From a virus: a stretch of 34,440 nt of DNA. How positions within the stretch are numbered: position 1 is the stretch's first letter; the number at the start of each line of letters is the position of its first letter. The stretch spans positions 1-34,440 of IMG/VR virus record IMGVR_UViG_3300044491_000484. One strand, written 5' to 3'. The notes below the pieces were generated by a model. The model saw only the letters and a list, made by a program, of their open reading frames with translations. It was not told where the DNA came from and did not search any database. Positions 22,774-31,001 of the stretch are shown here, piece by piece. A program made the translations under genes and the position numbers.

Positions 22774-23136
22774 ATGTTGAAGCATAAACACATGATAATT
22801 AGAGCTGAAGTTAGCAATCCGCCACAATGCGAACAAACCATAGTCGATTGGGCGGGTAATTTAATAAGAGATATAGACATGAAAATAATGATGGGTCCGT
22901 ATGCCAAGTATTGTGAAATGTCAGGCAATAGAGGGTTTACTTGTGTTACTATTATTGAAACAAGTCATATAGCAATACATGTTTGGGACGAAACAAGTCC
23001 TGCACTTGTACAACTAGATGTATATACATGTGGTGAATTACACAAAGATAAAGTATTTGATGCACTAGAACGCTGGGATCCAGTCAAAGTTGAATACAAA
23101 TATTTAGATAGAGAAAAAGAACTTACTTTAGTTTAA
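22774..23136 (+). CDS. speD: S-adenosylmethionine decarboxylase proenzyme SpeD
   Basis: Pyruvoyl enzyme that decarboxylates AdoMet for spermidine synthesis. The 120-residue length fits the small bacterial/phage class. The core IIETSHIAIHVWDE holds Ser64 (pyruvoyl precursor) and His69; LDVYTCGE holds catalytic Cys86. The residue before the serine is Thr63 where bacterial enzymes have Glu, with Glu one position earlier. The ATG follows an AAAGGAA site. It is one of only two plus-strand genes, between divergent late-type elements, and it converges with the minus-strand nuclease candidate (9-nt overlap, no terminator). Polyamines may help neutralise packaged DNA. Confidence 0.85.
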   Translation: MLKHKHMIIRAEVSNPPQCEQTIVDWAGNLIRDIDMKIMMGPYAKYCEMSGNRGFTCVTIIETSHIAIHVWDETSPALVQLDVYTCGELHKDKVFDALERWDPVKVEYKYLDREKELTLV

Positions 23137-24687
23137 CTTACCAACACCAATTTGTGGGGATTTAGTAGACTGTTTATCTTTAAAGTCAATACCGCCTGAA
23201 ATTACCATTCCTGCTTCTACAGTAGAATCAACATCCTTAGGGTCATTCATTACAAGGAAGGTTCCTAATATTGGATTTACTATCAATATACAGTCTAACA
23301 TTTCTGACTTATAAATTGCAAACAAGAGTTTAGTAAAAGCACGTTGAAACCCTTGGAAATTAAAACGCCCAGCATCGTCAACAGCACTAGACATACTGTT
23401 TGCTAAATTTTTTACATAGTTTTTATCAGATGAATAAGACTTCATTGGTATATTAACCGCATCTATTAAGAATTGTATAGCTTGTTGCTTATTCCAATTA
23501 GGTACTTGTTGAGTCATGTCATTTAAAATATTAAATCCTCTAGCAGTAAAATTAAGTTGTCCTTGTTCCATTTGGTGATCTACTTTAACTTTTTCGCCAT
23601 CAACGGTTGTAGTCTTTCCAAAGTATTTTTGTAAAATCGGATTATATTGAGGAACTAAATTTCCTTTAATTGCCTGCTCAACATTTAATCTTGCACCAGC
23701 ATTGGCTTTTTTACTTGCTTTAACTTCTACTTGTTTTCCGGAACCTGTCTCAATATCTCCTTTGGAGCCTTTTTTAACAGGATCAGACAACATTAATAGG
23801 CCTAGCTCTCCAGGACCCCATGCACCAGCACCTGATTTATCAATTGTTCTTCCTAATATGTTTCCAAAGTTTTCGTAAACATCTGCATACTGTTTTCCTT
23901 TGGGACTACTTTCAAATTCTTGTTTAACAGTACCTTTTGATTTTTCAATCAGTGTGTCAAAATTAATAAACGGTTCAGATACACACAGGTTTAAGAATTC
24001 TTTAATACGAGTTAATTCACGTTCTGCATCTTCAATTTTTTCTTCTCTACCTGCCTTTTCCATAACTGCATTAACCATATCAGCTATAGAACTTTTTACT
24101 AATTCGCCAGTCTTAGTTAACGTGTTTTGTTTTGCTTGCATCTCTTGTGCATAGGCTAATGCTTCTGCATAACCATCTGCATCTTCGTTATCAGGTAACT
24201 CAACTTTAGGAGCAAATCCTACTCCGCCTTGAGTAATTTTAATTGATAAAGGTACATATGTTTTTTCAATATCTTTTTTAATTTCTAGAAGTGATTCGTG
24301 TCCTACTTGAGCACCTTGCTTCATAAGATCTTTAGATATTGCTTTCAGGACAGCTAATATTTTAGGATCTTTTGATGCATCAATTCCATTTTGTTCAGCT
24401 ATCTGCATTAGATATTCAGTGTTATTTGCTTTTTCTTCAATAGCTGATTCTAAACCTTCTTGGGTAGGTTCATCTACAGGAGCCTTAGTTTTTTGTTGTA
24501 TTTTTTGTTTTAAATAATTATTAATTTGTTCAAGGCCATTTAGAATATTTTTCTGAACGTCTTGTGGTGCTTCGTCTGATCTGTCTTGAATAATTTCAAC
24601 ATAATCTTCTGCATCTTTTTGTTTACCTACAACAGGTCTTAGAGCTTTTATTTCATCTTCGTTTAACTTAAATTGACCGTAACGCAT
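23128..24687 (-). CDS. candidate PD-(D/E)XK nuclease, probable virion-associated protein (519 aa)
   Basis: The N-terminus MRYGQFKLNEDE resembles the leader of the 17835-18734 product and holds an LNE site. About 280 helical residues follow. The segment AGAWGPGELGLLML (Glu294) and then KGDIETGSGKQVEVKAS (Asp311, Glu321, Lys323) reproduces the core of the restriction-endonuclease fold: Glu, then Asp, nine residues, E-x-K. A Gly/Arg stretch (KANAGARLN) follows directly. The last 150 residues are alpha/beta and end with a Lys-rich tail. I infer a DNA nuclease packaged with the genome; a structural protein with a degenerate fold is the alternative. Confidence 0.55.
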   Translation of the reverse strand: MRYGQFKLNEDEIKALRPVVGKQKDAEDYVEIIQDRSDEAPQDVQKNILNGLEQINNYLKQKIQQKTKAPVDEPTQEGLESAIEEKANNTEYLMQIAEQNGIDASKDPKILAVLKAISKDLMKQGAQVGHESLLEIKKDIEKTYVPLSIKITQGGVGFAPKVELPDNEDADGYAEALAYAQEMQAKQNTLTKTGELVKSSIADMVNAVMEKAGREEKIEDAERELTRIKEFLNLCVSEPFINFDTLIEKSKGTVKQEFESSPKGKQYADVYENFGNILGRTIDKSGAGAWGPGELGLLMLSDPVKKGSKGDIETGSGKQVEVKASKKANAGARLNVEQAIKGNLVPQYNPILQKYFGKTTTVDGEKVKVDHQMEQGQLNFTARGFNILNDMTQQVPNWNKQQAIQFLIDAVNIPMKSYSSDKNYVKNLANSMSSAVDDAGRFNFQGFQRAFTKLLFAIYKSEMLDCILIVNPILGTFLVMNDPKDVDSTVEAGMVISGGIDFKDKQSTKSPQIGVGKLN

Positions 24688-24953
24688 TATACACTTACCT
24701 CAATATCAAAGTTATTGTATCCTAAATCAAATAACTTGTTTGCTACATCTTCTGCAATTAAATCTGACTCTTCTTCGTCTAGGGGAGCGTGTGTTTCTAC
24801 AGTAAGCATAGTTTGACCGTTGTCATTTTCGCCTAGTGTGTAGTTTGTTTCGCTTTCAAGTAATGCAGGAGAAGCCATAGTAGCAACTTCTGATACTACA
24901 ATATCGTCTACTTCTTCTTTGTTATCAAAAATAATGTTAATAAAATTTTCCAT
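24687..24953 (-). CDS. small acidic hypothetical protein (88 aa)
   Basis: Not assigned. The product is acidic throughout, with MENFINIIFDNKEEVDDIVV at the start, a beta-type middle (GQTMLTVETHAPL) and a C-terminal helix (SDLIAEDVANKLFDLGY). The nuclease candidate starts on its stop codon (TAATG), so the two are co-translated. A small acidic partner next to a nuclease could act as an inhibitor or chaperone, but this is only positional inference. Confidence 0.55.
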   Translation of the reverse strand: MENFINIIFDNKEEVDDIVVSEVATMASPALLESETNYTLGENDNGQTMLTVETHAPLDEEESDLIAEDVANKLFDLGYNNFDIEVSV

Positions 24954-24961
24954 ATTACTTC

Positions 24962-25303
24962 CTAGTGATTAAGTCTAATACTGTTTACAGTACCATCTGT
25001 GTATACTAGTTTTGCTCTAATATAAACAAAGTTACCTGTAAAGTTTACATATTTGACTTCTGTTTGATTAGCAACTGTTACAGTATCTACGTCAAACCAG
25101 TCAGCGTCTGCTGGTGTAGTGGCTAGTGTTGCTTGTATAGTGATTGTTCCTGTAAGACCTGTGTAATCATACTGTACAGTATGAACACCATCTGATCTTC
25201 CATAATATCCGTCACCCTTAAAGTTACTTCCGGTTACAGTTTCAGTCGTACTATCCCCTGGATGTGTGTTTGCTGATAAAATTATTTCGCTTGTGCTTGG
25301 CAT
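24962..25303 (-). CDS. beta-rich putative virion protein (113 aa)
   Basis: The ATG at 25303 is preferred over 25336, since the longer reading overlaps the upstream gene and adds an unrelated N-terminus; the ribosome site is weak for both. The protein is Thr/Asp-rich with beta-sandwich character: TVQYDYTGLTGTITIQATL, DVDTVTVANQTEVKYVNFTG and NFVYIRAKLVYTDGTVNSIR. This pattern is common in phage tail or neck decoration proteins. No specific homologue recognised. Confidence 0.55.
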   Translation of the reverse strand: MPSTSEIILSANTHPGDSTTETVTGSNFKGDGYYGRSDGVHTVQYDYTGLTGTITIQATLATTPADADWFDVDTVTVANQTEVKYVNFTGNFVYIRAKLVYTDGTVNSIRLNH

Positions 25304-25307
25304 AATA

Positions 25308-25997
25308 CTATTTATGCAAATCGTTACGTGAAACATATTTTATTACACGCCTGATTTGCCCTCCTAATGCTATCTTTGCCAACATAAGGTAACGTTCATT
25401 TTTAGCATAAAAATAAAATCCTTCAGCAAAATGGTTGTTACGTACAACTCGTTTTGCAATATGTCCTATTTTAAATCCGTCTGGATTGTTCTCACAGTAG
25501 TCTGCAAAATTAGGATCAACTTTTTTACCTAGCAATGCTTTATATTCCCATACAACATCACCATCAATTACTTGTGTATTTGCGTTTTGTAAAAGGTAAT
25601 CAAATATACTATCATCTTCTGGAGCATACCACTGTGTAGCATTTACTTGTGTTTGTAATGTTTCTAACCATTCAGGTTCGTTTGAATAGATATCTAAAGT
25701 GTAACCTTCACAACGTACCATAGCATGTCTTTTGTTTTTTTCTAATGCATTATATAAAATACAAGCATCCATAAACGTTTCTAAACTTACAGTCTTTTCT
25801 TTTCGACGCATAAATGCATGATTAAACGGACTTTGTATAGGTAATTCAGCTTCAGCATCACTTTGCATAGCATCTAATTTAGATTTAACATATCCTAAAT
25901 TAAGTCCACGGAACAATGATGCAACAGTACTCTTTACGCGAAGTTTGTATAGATACTTGTTATAGAATAACTTAGTTGTGTACAGCTTCTGTAACAT
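25308..25997 (-). CDS. uncharacterised basic protein (229 aa)
   Basis: Not recognised. It begins with an aromatic/basic stretch ([19 protein letters not shown]), has SLETFMDACILYNALEKNK and the C-terminal half DPNFADYCENNPDGFKIGH, NHFAEGFYFYAKNERYLML, then a basic end. No membrane segment and no known catalytic motif. It overlaps the clpA 3' end by 26 nt, so it is translated from the same message. I recall similar proteins only as hypothetical genes of marine T4-like phages. Confidence 0.6.
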   Translation of the reverse strand: MLQKLYTTKLFYNKYLYKLRVKSTVASLFRGLNLGYVKSKLDAMQSDAEAELPIQSPFNHAFMRRKEKTVSLETFMDACILYNALEKNKRHAMVRCEGYTLDIYSNEPEWLETLQTQVNATQWYAPEDDSIFDYLLQNANTQVIDGDVVWEYKALLGKKVDPNFADYCENNPDGFKIGHIAKRVVRNNHFAEGFYFYAKNERYLMLAKIALGGQIRRVIKYVSRNDLHK

Positions 25998-28230
25998 CTT
26001 TTACCTTTTCTTTGATAGGTTCTAGATGCAATTTATTATCAGCAACATCAATTTTTAAAATACCACCATCTTTGAGATCACCAAATAAAAGCATCTTACT
26101 AAGTGGGCGTTTAATTTCTTTATCAATATATCTGTGCATAGGTCTTGCACCCATTTTACTATCAAACCCGTTTTCTACAAGATGATCAAGTGCATCGTCA
26201 CTAATTTGACAAACAACATTTTTATCATCAAGCATTGTTTTAAGTTCAAGCAAGAACTTACCAACAATTTTTAACATAATAGGTTTTTCTAGTTTACCAA
26301 ATGTAACTACACCGTCAAGTCTATTTCTAAACTCTGGAGCAAAGAAGCGTTTGAATTCTTCATCACCATAATCACCGTCAAGTGCTTGACTAAATCCAAT
26401 AGTGTTTTTCTCTGCCTGTTCTGCACCTAAGTTAGTAGTAAGGATTAAGATACAATTACGTGCATCTGCTTCTTTACCATCACTTCCAGTAATCTTACCG
26501 TTGTCCATAATTTGTAATAGGATCTGCGAAATGTCTGGGTGTGCTTTTTCAATCTCGTCAAGCAATAGAACACAGTTAGGATGTTCTTGTAATTGGTTAA
26601 TCAACTGTCCTGAATGCTCGTCGTGTCCGACATAGCCTGGAGGAGAACCAATTAACTTACTTACACTATGCTTCTCTTGATATTCACTCATATCAAAACG
26701 TGCAAGGTGTATACTTAGATTCTTTGCAAGTTGTTTAGCAAGTTCAGTCTTACCAACACCTGTTGGACCCATGAATACAAATGATCCAATTGGCTTTTCT
26801 TCTGATTTAAGACCTGCTTGTGCAACAAGAATCTTATCAACAATTTCTTCAATAGCCTGATCTTGTCCGTAAACATTAAGTTTAAGGTTCTTATCAAGAC
26901 TTGCTAGATTGTTAGTTTCTTTTTGTTGTATTTGTTCTGGAGGAAGATTTACAAACTTAGCAAGTTCAAACTTAATCTCTTCAGGCCCAACTATGCGTTC
27001 ACCTTCAAAGTTATTAACTTTAAATCTAGAACATGCAAGATCTAAAAGGTCAATTGCCTTGTCGGGTAATTTTTTATCAGTAATATATTTCACTGAAAGT
27101 TTTACAGACTCATCAATTGCTTCTTGTGTAATTGTTGTATTATGAAACTCTTCGTAATATTTCTTAATACCTTGTAAGATATCTTTTGTTGTATTCTTAT
27201 CAGGCTCGTCAACACTAACACGTTGGAATCTACGCATTAAAGCACGATCCTTTTCAAAGTATTTACGATACTCGTCCCATGTTGTTGAAGCAACAACTTT
27301 AATGTCGCCTTTACCTAGTGCAGGTTTTAACATATTAGCTAAATCATTTGAACTATTGCCGCCACCAGCACCAGCACCATTTATCATATGTGCTTCGTCA
27401 ATGAATACAATCGTTTTACCTTGACGTTTAATTGCGGCCATAACTAATTTAAAACGTTCTTCAAAATCTCCTCGATATTTACTACCTGCTAACATAGCAC
27501 CAATGTCTAGATTGTATACTGAATACTCCTCAAGAAATGTAGGAACTTCTTTATTAACAATTCTATATGCAAGTCCTTCTGCAATAGCAGTTTTACCTAC
27601 ACCTGGATCACCTACTAGTAATACATTATTCTTTTGTCTACGTCCTAATGACAAACAAATACTTTCTAATTCTTCTTGACGTCCAATAACAGGATCAATC
27701 TTACCATCTACAACTTCTTGATTTAAGTTTGATGTAAATGCTTTAAGAGCTCGTTGTGCATGTCCTGCCATTTCTTCATCTTCAGCAGTTCCGACAAATT
27801 CGTTATTAATATATGTATTAAATGCTTCTTTTTCTACGCCAGCTTTTATAACACAATAAGTTGAGTAGGATTTTTTCTCGCTTAGAAGAGCTAAAAATAC
27901 ATCACAAATATCAATGTGCTGACGTCCACTAAACAATACTTGTGTAAATGCTCTATTCATTACACGTTCTACTGTTTGTGTTTTTTTAGGTTTATATTTT
28001 GTATTTTCAGGTACCTTAATATCATCAAGTTTTGTTTGAAGATATTGCAACATCTCATTTTGTAAAGGCTGTACTTCGATACCAAAACCTGTAAGTATGT
28101 TTGTAAAGTTTTCAGTACATAGCATAGCAAACAGCAAATGCTCAAGAGTCACATATTCGTGATTCAGTCTTTTAGCATCTTTAATTGCTTTATCAAATAC
28201 AACTTGTAACTCTTCAGATGGTTCAACCAT
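25972..28230 (-). CDS. clpA: ClpA-type AAA+ unfoldase (Clp protease ATP-binding subunit)
   Basis: A 752-residue protein, the length of E. coli ClpA. Residues 1-145 form the Clp N domain (two repeats, [15 protein letters not shown] and [14 protein letters not shown]). D1 has Walker A GDPGVGKT (207-214) and Walker B IVFIDEA (274-280). D2 has GPTGVGKT (488-495), VLLLDEIE (554-561) and the arginine finger region [10 protein letters not shown] (630-639). Pore loops KYRGDFEER and GYVGHDE are kept. NTIGFSQ (609-615) aligns with the ClpP-binding IGL loop. It would unfold proteins for the host ClpP; no clpP or clpS is in the window. Downstream of dnaJ, with its own promoter. Confidence 0.93.
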   Translation of the reverse strand: MVEPSEELQVVFDKAIKDAKRLNHEYVTLEHLLFAMLCTENFTNILTGFGIEVQPLQNEMLQYLQTKLDDIKVPENTKYKPKKTQTVERVMNRAFTQVLFSGRQHIDICDVFLALLSEKKSYSTYCVIKAGVEKEAFNTYINNEFVGTAEDEEMAGHAQRALKAFTSNLNQEVVDGKIDPVIGRQEELESICLSLGRRQKNNVLLVGDPGVGKTAIAEGLAYRIVNKEVPTFLEEYSVYNLDIGAMLAGSKYRGDFEERFKLVMAAIKRQGKTIVFIDEAHMINGAGAGGGNSSNDLANMLKPALGKGDIKVVASTTWDEYRKYFEKDRALMRRFQRVSVDEPDKNTTKDILQGIKKYYEEFHNTTITQEAIDESVKLSVKYITDKKLPDKAIDLLDLACSRFKVNNFEGERIVGPEEIKFELAKFVNLPPEQIQQKETNNLASLDKNLKLNVYGQDQAIEEIVDKILVAQAGLKSEEKPIGSFVFMGPTGVGKTELAKQLAKNLSIHLARFDMSEYQEKHSVSKLIGSPPGYVGHDEHSGQLINQLQEHPNCVLLLDEIEKAHPDISQILLQIMDNGKITGSDGKEADARNCILILTTNLGAEQAEKNTIGFSQALDGDYGDEEFKRFFAPEFRNRLDGVVTFGKLEKPIMLKIVGKFLLELKTMLDDKNVVCQISDDALDHLVENGFDSKMGARPMHRYIDKEIKRPLSKMLLFGDLKDGGILKIDVADNKLHLEPIKEKVKDVTEAVHN

Positions 28231-28263
28231 AAATCTTTATTCCTTTTCTATAACTATATTTAC

Positions 28264-28292
28264 ATTATACGATATCATATGCGTAAAGTCAA
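28264..28292 (-). promoter_or_regulatory. sigma70-type promoter for clpA
   Basis: The -35 box TTGACT (28287-28292) and the -10 box TATAAT (28264-28269) are separated by 17 nt. The TGA stop of dnaJ (28289-28291) lies inside the -35 box. An AAAGGAA ribosome site precedes the clpA ATG. Confidence 0.85.
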
Positions 28293-29125
28293 CTATATCT
28301 TTTACCAATTTGTTCAATAACCTTCTTATCAACATCACTTATTCCTGAAGGTACTTGACCTATTATTTTAACTAAAATATTTCCGGGATTGCCTTGTCTG
28401 TTTGGTAAGCCTTTGCCTGTAATTTTTAAAACTGTTCCTGGTTGCGTTCCTCCAGGTATATTAAGGTTAACTTTTGCACCGCCCGGAACGCTAATAGTAA
28501 TATATGTACCAGTTATTAATTTAAAAACATTCAGTCTCTTGCTAGTAATTAAGTCTAAACCATTTATTTCAAATTCATTTGTGGATTGTATAACAACTTG
28601 TACATATAGATCTCCTGGCGGTATCTGTTGTATGTCATGTTGTCCCATTCCTGTATAGCGTACTTTGTCACCATTCCGCACACCCACAGGTATTTTAATA
28701 TCTACAGTTTGTTCTCTACCATTATTGAGCCTATATGTTGCAAGTACGTTTTTACCTGTATAAACTTCTGCTATACTAATATTACAGCCTATTGTAATAT
28801 CGCTATTACGCATTTGTTGCCTAGCACCAAAACCAAATTGTCCCATAAGATCGTTGATATCAAATCCGCCAGCAAATCCGTCAGCGTTAAAGTGTTGGGA
28901 CCTAAAGCCGCCTGCCTGTTGTGGATCAGTAGTTCCATACTGATCATACATTTGACGTTTTTGTGGATCTTTTAGTGCAGAGTATGCTTCATTGATTTGT
29001 TTGAATTTTTCATCACTACCGCCTGTGCGATCAGGATGGTATTGCATACTTGCTTTTTTGTATGCTTTTTTTAAATCTGCATCTGAAGCGTTTCGGTCGA
29101 CGCCTAGTAAAGAGTAATAGTCCAT
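28289..29125 (-). CDS. dnaJ: DnaJ/CbpA-type co-chaperone
   Basis: A 278-residue class B J-protein. The J domain (1-65) has YHPDRTGG with the HPD motif (30-32) that stimulates DnaK ATPase. A Gly/Phe-rich linker (GGFRSQHFNADGFAGGFD) follows, then the C-terminal substrate-binding domains (IPVGVRNGDKVRYTGMG; LNIPGGTQPGTVLKITGKG). The CxxCxGxG zinc repeats of DnaJ are absent, as in CbpA. It would direct host DnaK to phage proteins, perhaps in assembly or in remodelling with ClpA next door. No dnaK or grpE in the window. Confidence 0.92.
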   Translation of the reverse strand: MDYYSLLGVDRNASDADLKKAYKKASMQYHPDRTGGSDEKFKQINEAYSALKDPQKRQMYDQYGTTDPQQAGGFRSQHFNADGFAGGFDINDLMGQFGFGARQQMRNSDITIGCNISIAEVYTGKNVLATYRLNNGREQTVDIKIPVGVRNGDKVRYTGMGQHDIQQIPPGDLYVQVVIQSTNEFEINGLDLITSKRLNVFKLITGTYITISVPGGAKVNLNIPGGTQPGTVLKITGKGLPNRQGNPGNILVKIIGQVPSGISDVDKKVIEQIGKRYS

Positions 29126-29142
29126 ACTATTACTTATAGTAT

Positions 29143-29553
29143 CTATTTTTTAGATTTACTAGATCCGGTGTATAAGCCAAACCATGCCGCACCAGCACCA
29201 ACTACAATACTAACAAGACCACTTTGTTCAAAACTTGGAGCATCTAATTCCATAAACCATATTACCACTTTGTATAATAATACAATGTAAACAGTTAAGA
29301 ACATTCTTGGAAAAATTCTCCAAGCATCAATTGCTCTTGCTAAGTGTATTAATCTAGCATACGGATTAGGACCTAAGTCTTTTACACTTGTATCAACTTC
29401 TAAGTCAAGTTTAACTTTTCTTGTAGTTGACTCACCTGTTGAAACTACTTCTGCTTCATAGTTTTGTTCTTTGTATTTTATAGGTTCTTTGTTAGGTGAC
29501 GCTTTTGGTTCTGCCGCCGGTTTATCTAATTCTTCAAGACTTTTTCTTGGCAT
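29143..29553 (-). CDS. two-TM membrane protein, holin candidate (136 aa)
   Basis: About 80 polar N-terminal residues (Pro/Lys-rich, then DLGPNPYARLIHLARAIDAW) precede two membrane segments, 83-101 (RMFLTVYIVLLYKVVIWF) and 111-128 (GLVSIVVGAGAAWFGLYTG), and a short basic tail SSKSKK. Two close TMs, a basic C-terminus and a position at the end of a lysis cluster (endolysin, spanin-like genes) suggest a holin, but the long N-terminal domain is unusual. It starts on the stop of the preceding one-TM gene. Confidence 0.5.
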   Translation of the reverse strand: MPRKSLEELDKPAAEPKASPNKEPIKYKEQNYEAEVVSTGESTTRKVKLDLEVDTSVKDLGPNPYARLIHLARAIDAWRIFPRMFLTVYIVLLYKVVIWFMELDAPSFEQSGLVSIVVGAGAAWFGLYTGSSKSKK

Positions 29554-29834
29554 TATCTTTTCCCCTCAAGATGTTTGATACGCTTTTCAAGCTCATCTAT
29601 TTTAGATGTTATTTTTGGATATTTTACACGCCAAGCATTTGGATCATTTTGTAACCATGTCCACCCCCAACGTACTGCTAGGTATTCTAGTGTAGCATCA
29701 AACTTTTGTACTGCCCATGTTGCCATTCTAGTATCTTTGAACCAGAATAAAAAAGCGGCACCAAATACTGATCCAGCTAATGCTGTATAAATCCACAAGC
29801 GATTGCTTGCCATTTGTTCAATCATTTCCCACAT
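29553..29834 (-). CDS. single-TM membrane protein (93 aa)
   Basis: A short N-terminus, one membrane helix at about 12-32 (RLWIYTALAGSVFGAAFLFW), an amphipathic aromatic region (FDATLEYLAVRWGWTWLQND) and a C-terminal coiled coil (ITSKIDELEKRIKHLEGKR). It has a GAGGG ribosome site and a TATAAATA late element 25 nt upstream. With the following two-TM protein it may form a holin/antiholin-like pair; inference from position only. Confidence 0.55.
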   Translation of the reverse strand: MWEMIEQMASNRLWIYTALAGSVFGAAFLFWFKDTRMATWAVQKFDATLEYLAVRWGWTWLQNDPNAWRVKYPKITSKIDELEKRIKHLEGKR

Positions 29835-29858
29835 ATTAATCCCTCAATTATTATGTTA

Positions 29859-29867
29859 GTATTTATA
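29859..29867 (-). promoter_or_regulatory. T4-late-type promoter element (perfect TATAAATA)
   Basis: The minus strand reads TATAAATAC, an exact match to the T4 late octamer, 25 nt upstream of the ATG at 29834. It would drive the one-TM and holin-candidate genes late in infection. It lies next to the stop of the small lipoprotein gene. Confidence 0.7.
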
Positions 29868-30026
29868 TCAAAATTCACAAGCTATTCGGGCACCAGGTGT
29901 TACTTCGATGTTAATGTCAGAATCTATAGTTACTTGAGGATCTGGTTTAGCTTTACAATCCATTTGTTTTGCACATCCACTAGTCAGTATTAATGACAGT
30001 AGGGCAACAACAAACAATTTGTTCAT
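29868..30026 (-). CDS. small lipoprotein, o-spanin-like (52 aa)
   Basis: Too short for usual ORF cut-offs, but well supported: it starts on the stop of the preceding lipoprotein gene (TAATG at 30026-30028). It has a hydrophobic signal MNKLFVVALLSLILTSGC with a lipobox (LTSGC, Cys18), followed by 34 polar residues with further Cys (MDCKAKPDP, IACEF). The size and context (spanin-like gene and endolysin upstream) fit a small outer-membrane lipoprotein such as an o-spanin. Confidence 0.7.
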   Translation of the reverse strand: MNKLFVVALLSLILTSGCAKQMDCKAKPDPQVTIDSDINIEVTPGARIACEF

Positions 30027-30502
30027 TATTTGAATGGATTAAACTTATTTAAAATAGAGTCTTCTGGAGTAGAATTTTGCTTGTCGACTTCTTCTTTAGC
30101 ACCTTGGATTTCACTATTAGCATTTTCTAATGCTTGTTCAGATTCTTCGTAGTAATTTTGATAAGCGGCAATGATTGCTTTTTGCTGTTGTAAGAGCTTC
30201 ATAATATCACTCATATTCATAGCAAGTATTTCGTAGCCGTCATCAGTTAAGCCAATTAGTACAGGATCTTTTTTATCTTTTTTTAGTCTTTCCCAAATTT
30301 CTTGAGCATTTTCTTCGTTAATAACTACCCATTCTAAATCTTTTAAGCGTAACTCGTCTGCTGGTGGTAAAACTAATTTAGGTTTTTCAATTGGCTTTGC
30401 ACTAATCTCAATTTGTCTCGGAGTTGATGTACAACTAGATAAAACAAATGCCGCCAACAATATACCTAAAACTATTACGCCTCTGCCTACATGTCTGTTC
30501 AT
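30026..30502 (-). CDS. lipoprotein of the lysis cluster (158 aa)
   Basis: The ATG at 30502 is chosen: AAGGAAG lies 7 nt upstream and it overlaps the i-spanin stop as ATGA; a start at 30520 lacks this. The signal GVIVLGILLAAFVLSSC has a lipobox (LSSC, Cys24). The mature part is soluble, with VVINEENAQEIWERLKK, IGLTDDGYEILAMNMSD and a C-terminal coiled coil (MKLLQQQKAIIAAYQNYYEE). Overlap with an Rz-like gene suggests the o-spanin role, but 134 mature residues is long for that. Confidence 0.68.
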   Translation of the reverse strand: MNRHVGRGVIVLGILLAAFVLSSCTSTPRQIEISAKPIEKPKLVLPPADELRLKDLEWVVINEENAQEIWERLKKDKKDPVLIGLTDDGYEILAMNMSDIMKLLQQQKAIIAAYQNYYEESEQALENANSEIQGAKEEVDKQNSTPEDSILNKFNPFK

Positions 30503-30996
30503 AAGTTCTTCCTTTTCCAAGCATCTGATTGTATGTTAGGATCAAAGTTTGGATTTGCTGTGCGCCAACATTCATTGTTTATTTCACTTGGTTTTGTTGC
30601 ACTAAGTTCTTTTTCAGTTAGTGTACTACCACTGAATATTTCCAAACAACGCTGTGCATTTTTAGTTGCATTGTTTAAAACCTTTTCAGTTAAGCTAGGC
30701 TTAGCAACTCCAGCGGCTCCAATGTCGTGTCTAGAAAGTCTATTTTCTAGTGAACGATTTCTGTTGTTTATTTCAGTCCATTCTTTTTGTAGTTTTTCAT
30801 TCTGTTTTTGCATAGATTTGAAAGCGGCAGTTTGTGCCGCTAACGCTTGTTCATTAGTTTCGACTGCTGTTTCTAGTTTGACGTTATTTTCTGTTAAGAT
30901 AGCAATACGTTCTTGTGTGTCATTATAATACCAATAGACACCACCGCCCATGGCACACATTAAAACAAACATTACTAATGCTAACTTTGCACCCAT
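30499..30996 (-). CDS. Rz-like i-spanin
   Basis: A 165-residue type II membrane protein with an N-terminal TM at about 4-24 (KLALVMFVLMCAMGGGVYWYY), a periplasmic coiled coil (about 30-95: ENNVKLETAVETNEQALAAQ, EKLQKEWTEINNRNRSLENR), then RHDIGAAGVAKPSLTEKVLN, which resembles the C-terminal part of phage Rz proteins, and a Cys pair region (RCLEIF, NECWRT). i-Spanins join with an outer-membrane lipoprotein to fuse membranes in the last lysis step. It lies between the endolysin and two lipoproteins. Confidence 0.78.
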   Translation of the reverse strand: MGAKLALVMFVLMCAMGGGVYWYYNDTQERIAILTENNVKLETAVETNEQALAAQTAAFKSMQKQNEKLQKEWTEINNRNRSLENRLSRHDIGAAGVAKPSLTEKVLNNATKNAQRCLEIFSGSTLTEKELSATKPSEINNECWRTANPNFDPNIQSDAWKRKNL

Positions 30997-31001
30997 ACCG
31001 C

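Noticed and set aside
22680-22928. 82-codon minus-strand frame opposite the start of speD
   Set aside because: It overlaps the clear speD coding sequence and both late-type elements; its hydrophobic product looks like the reverse reading of coding and control DNA.
25308-25316. CATAAATAG late-like element before the ATG at 25303
   Set aside because: It is only about 5 nt from the ATG, too close for a normal late transcript with a ribosome site.
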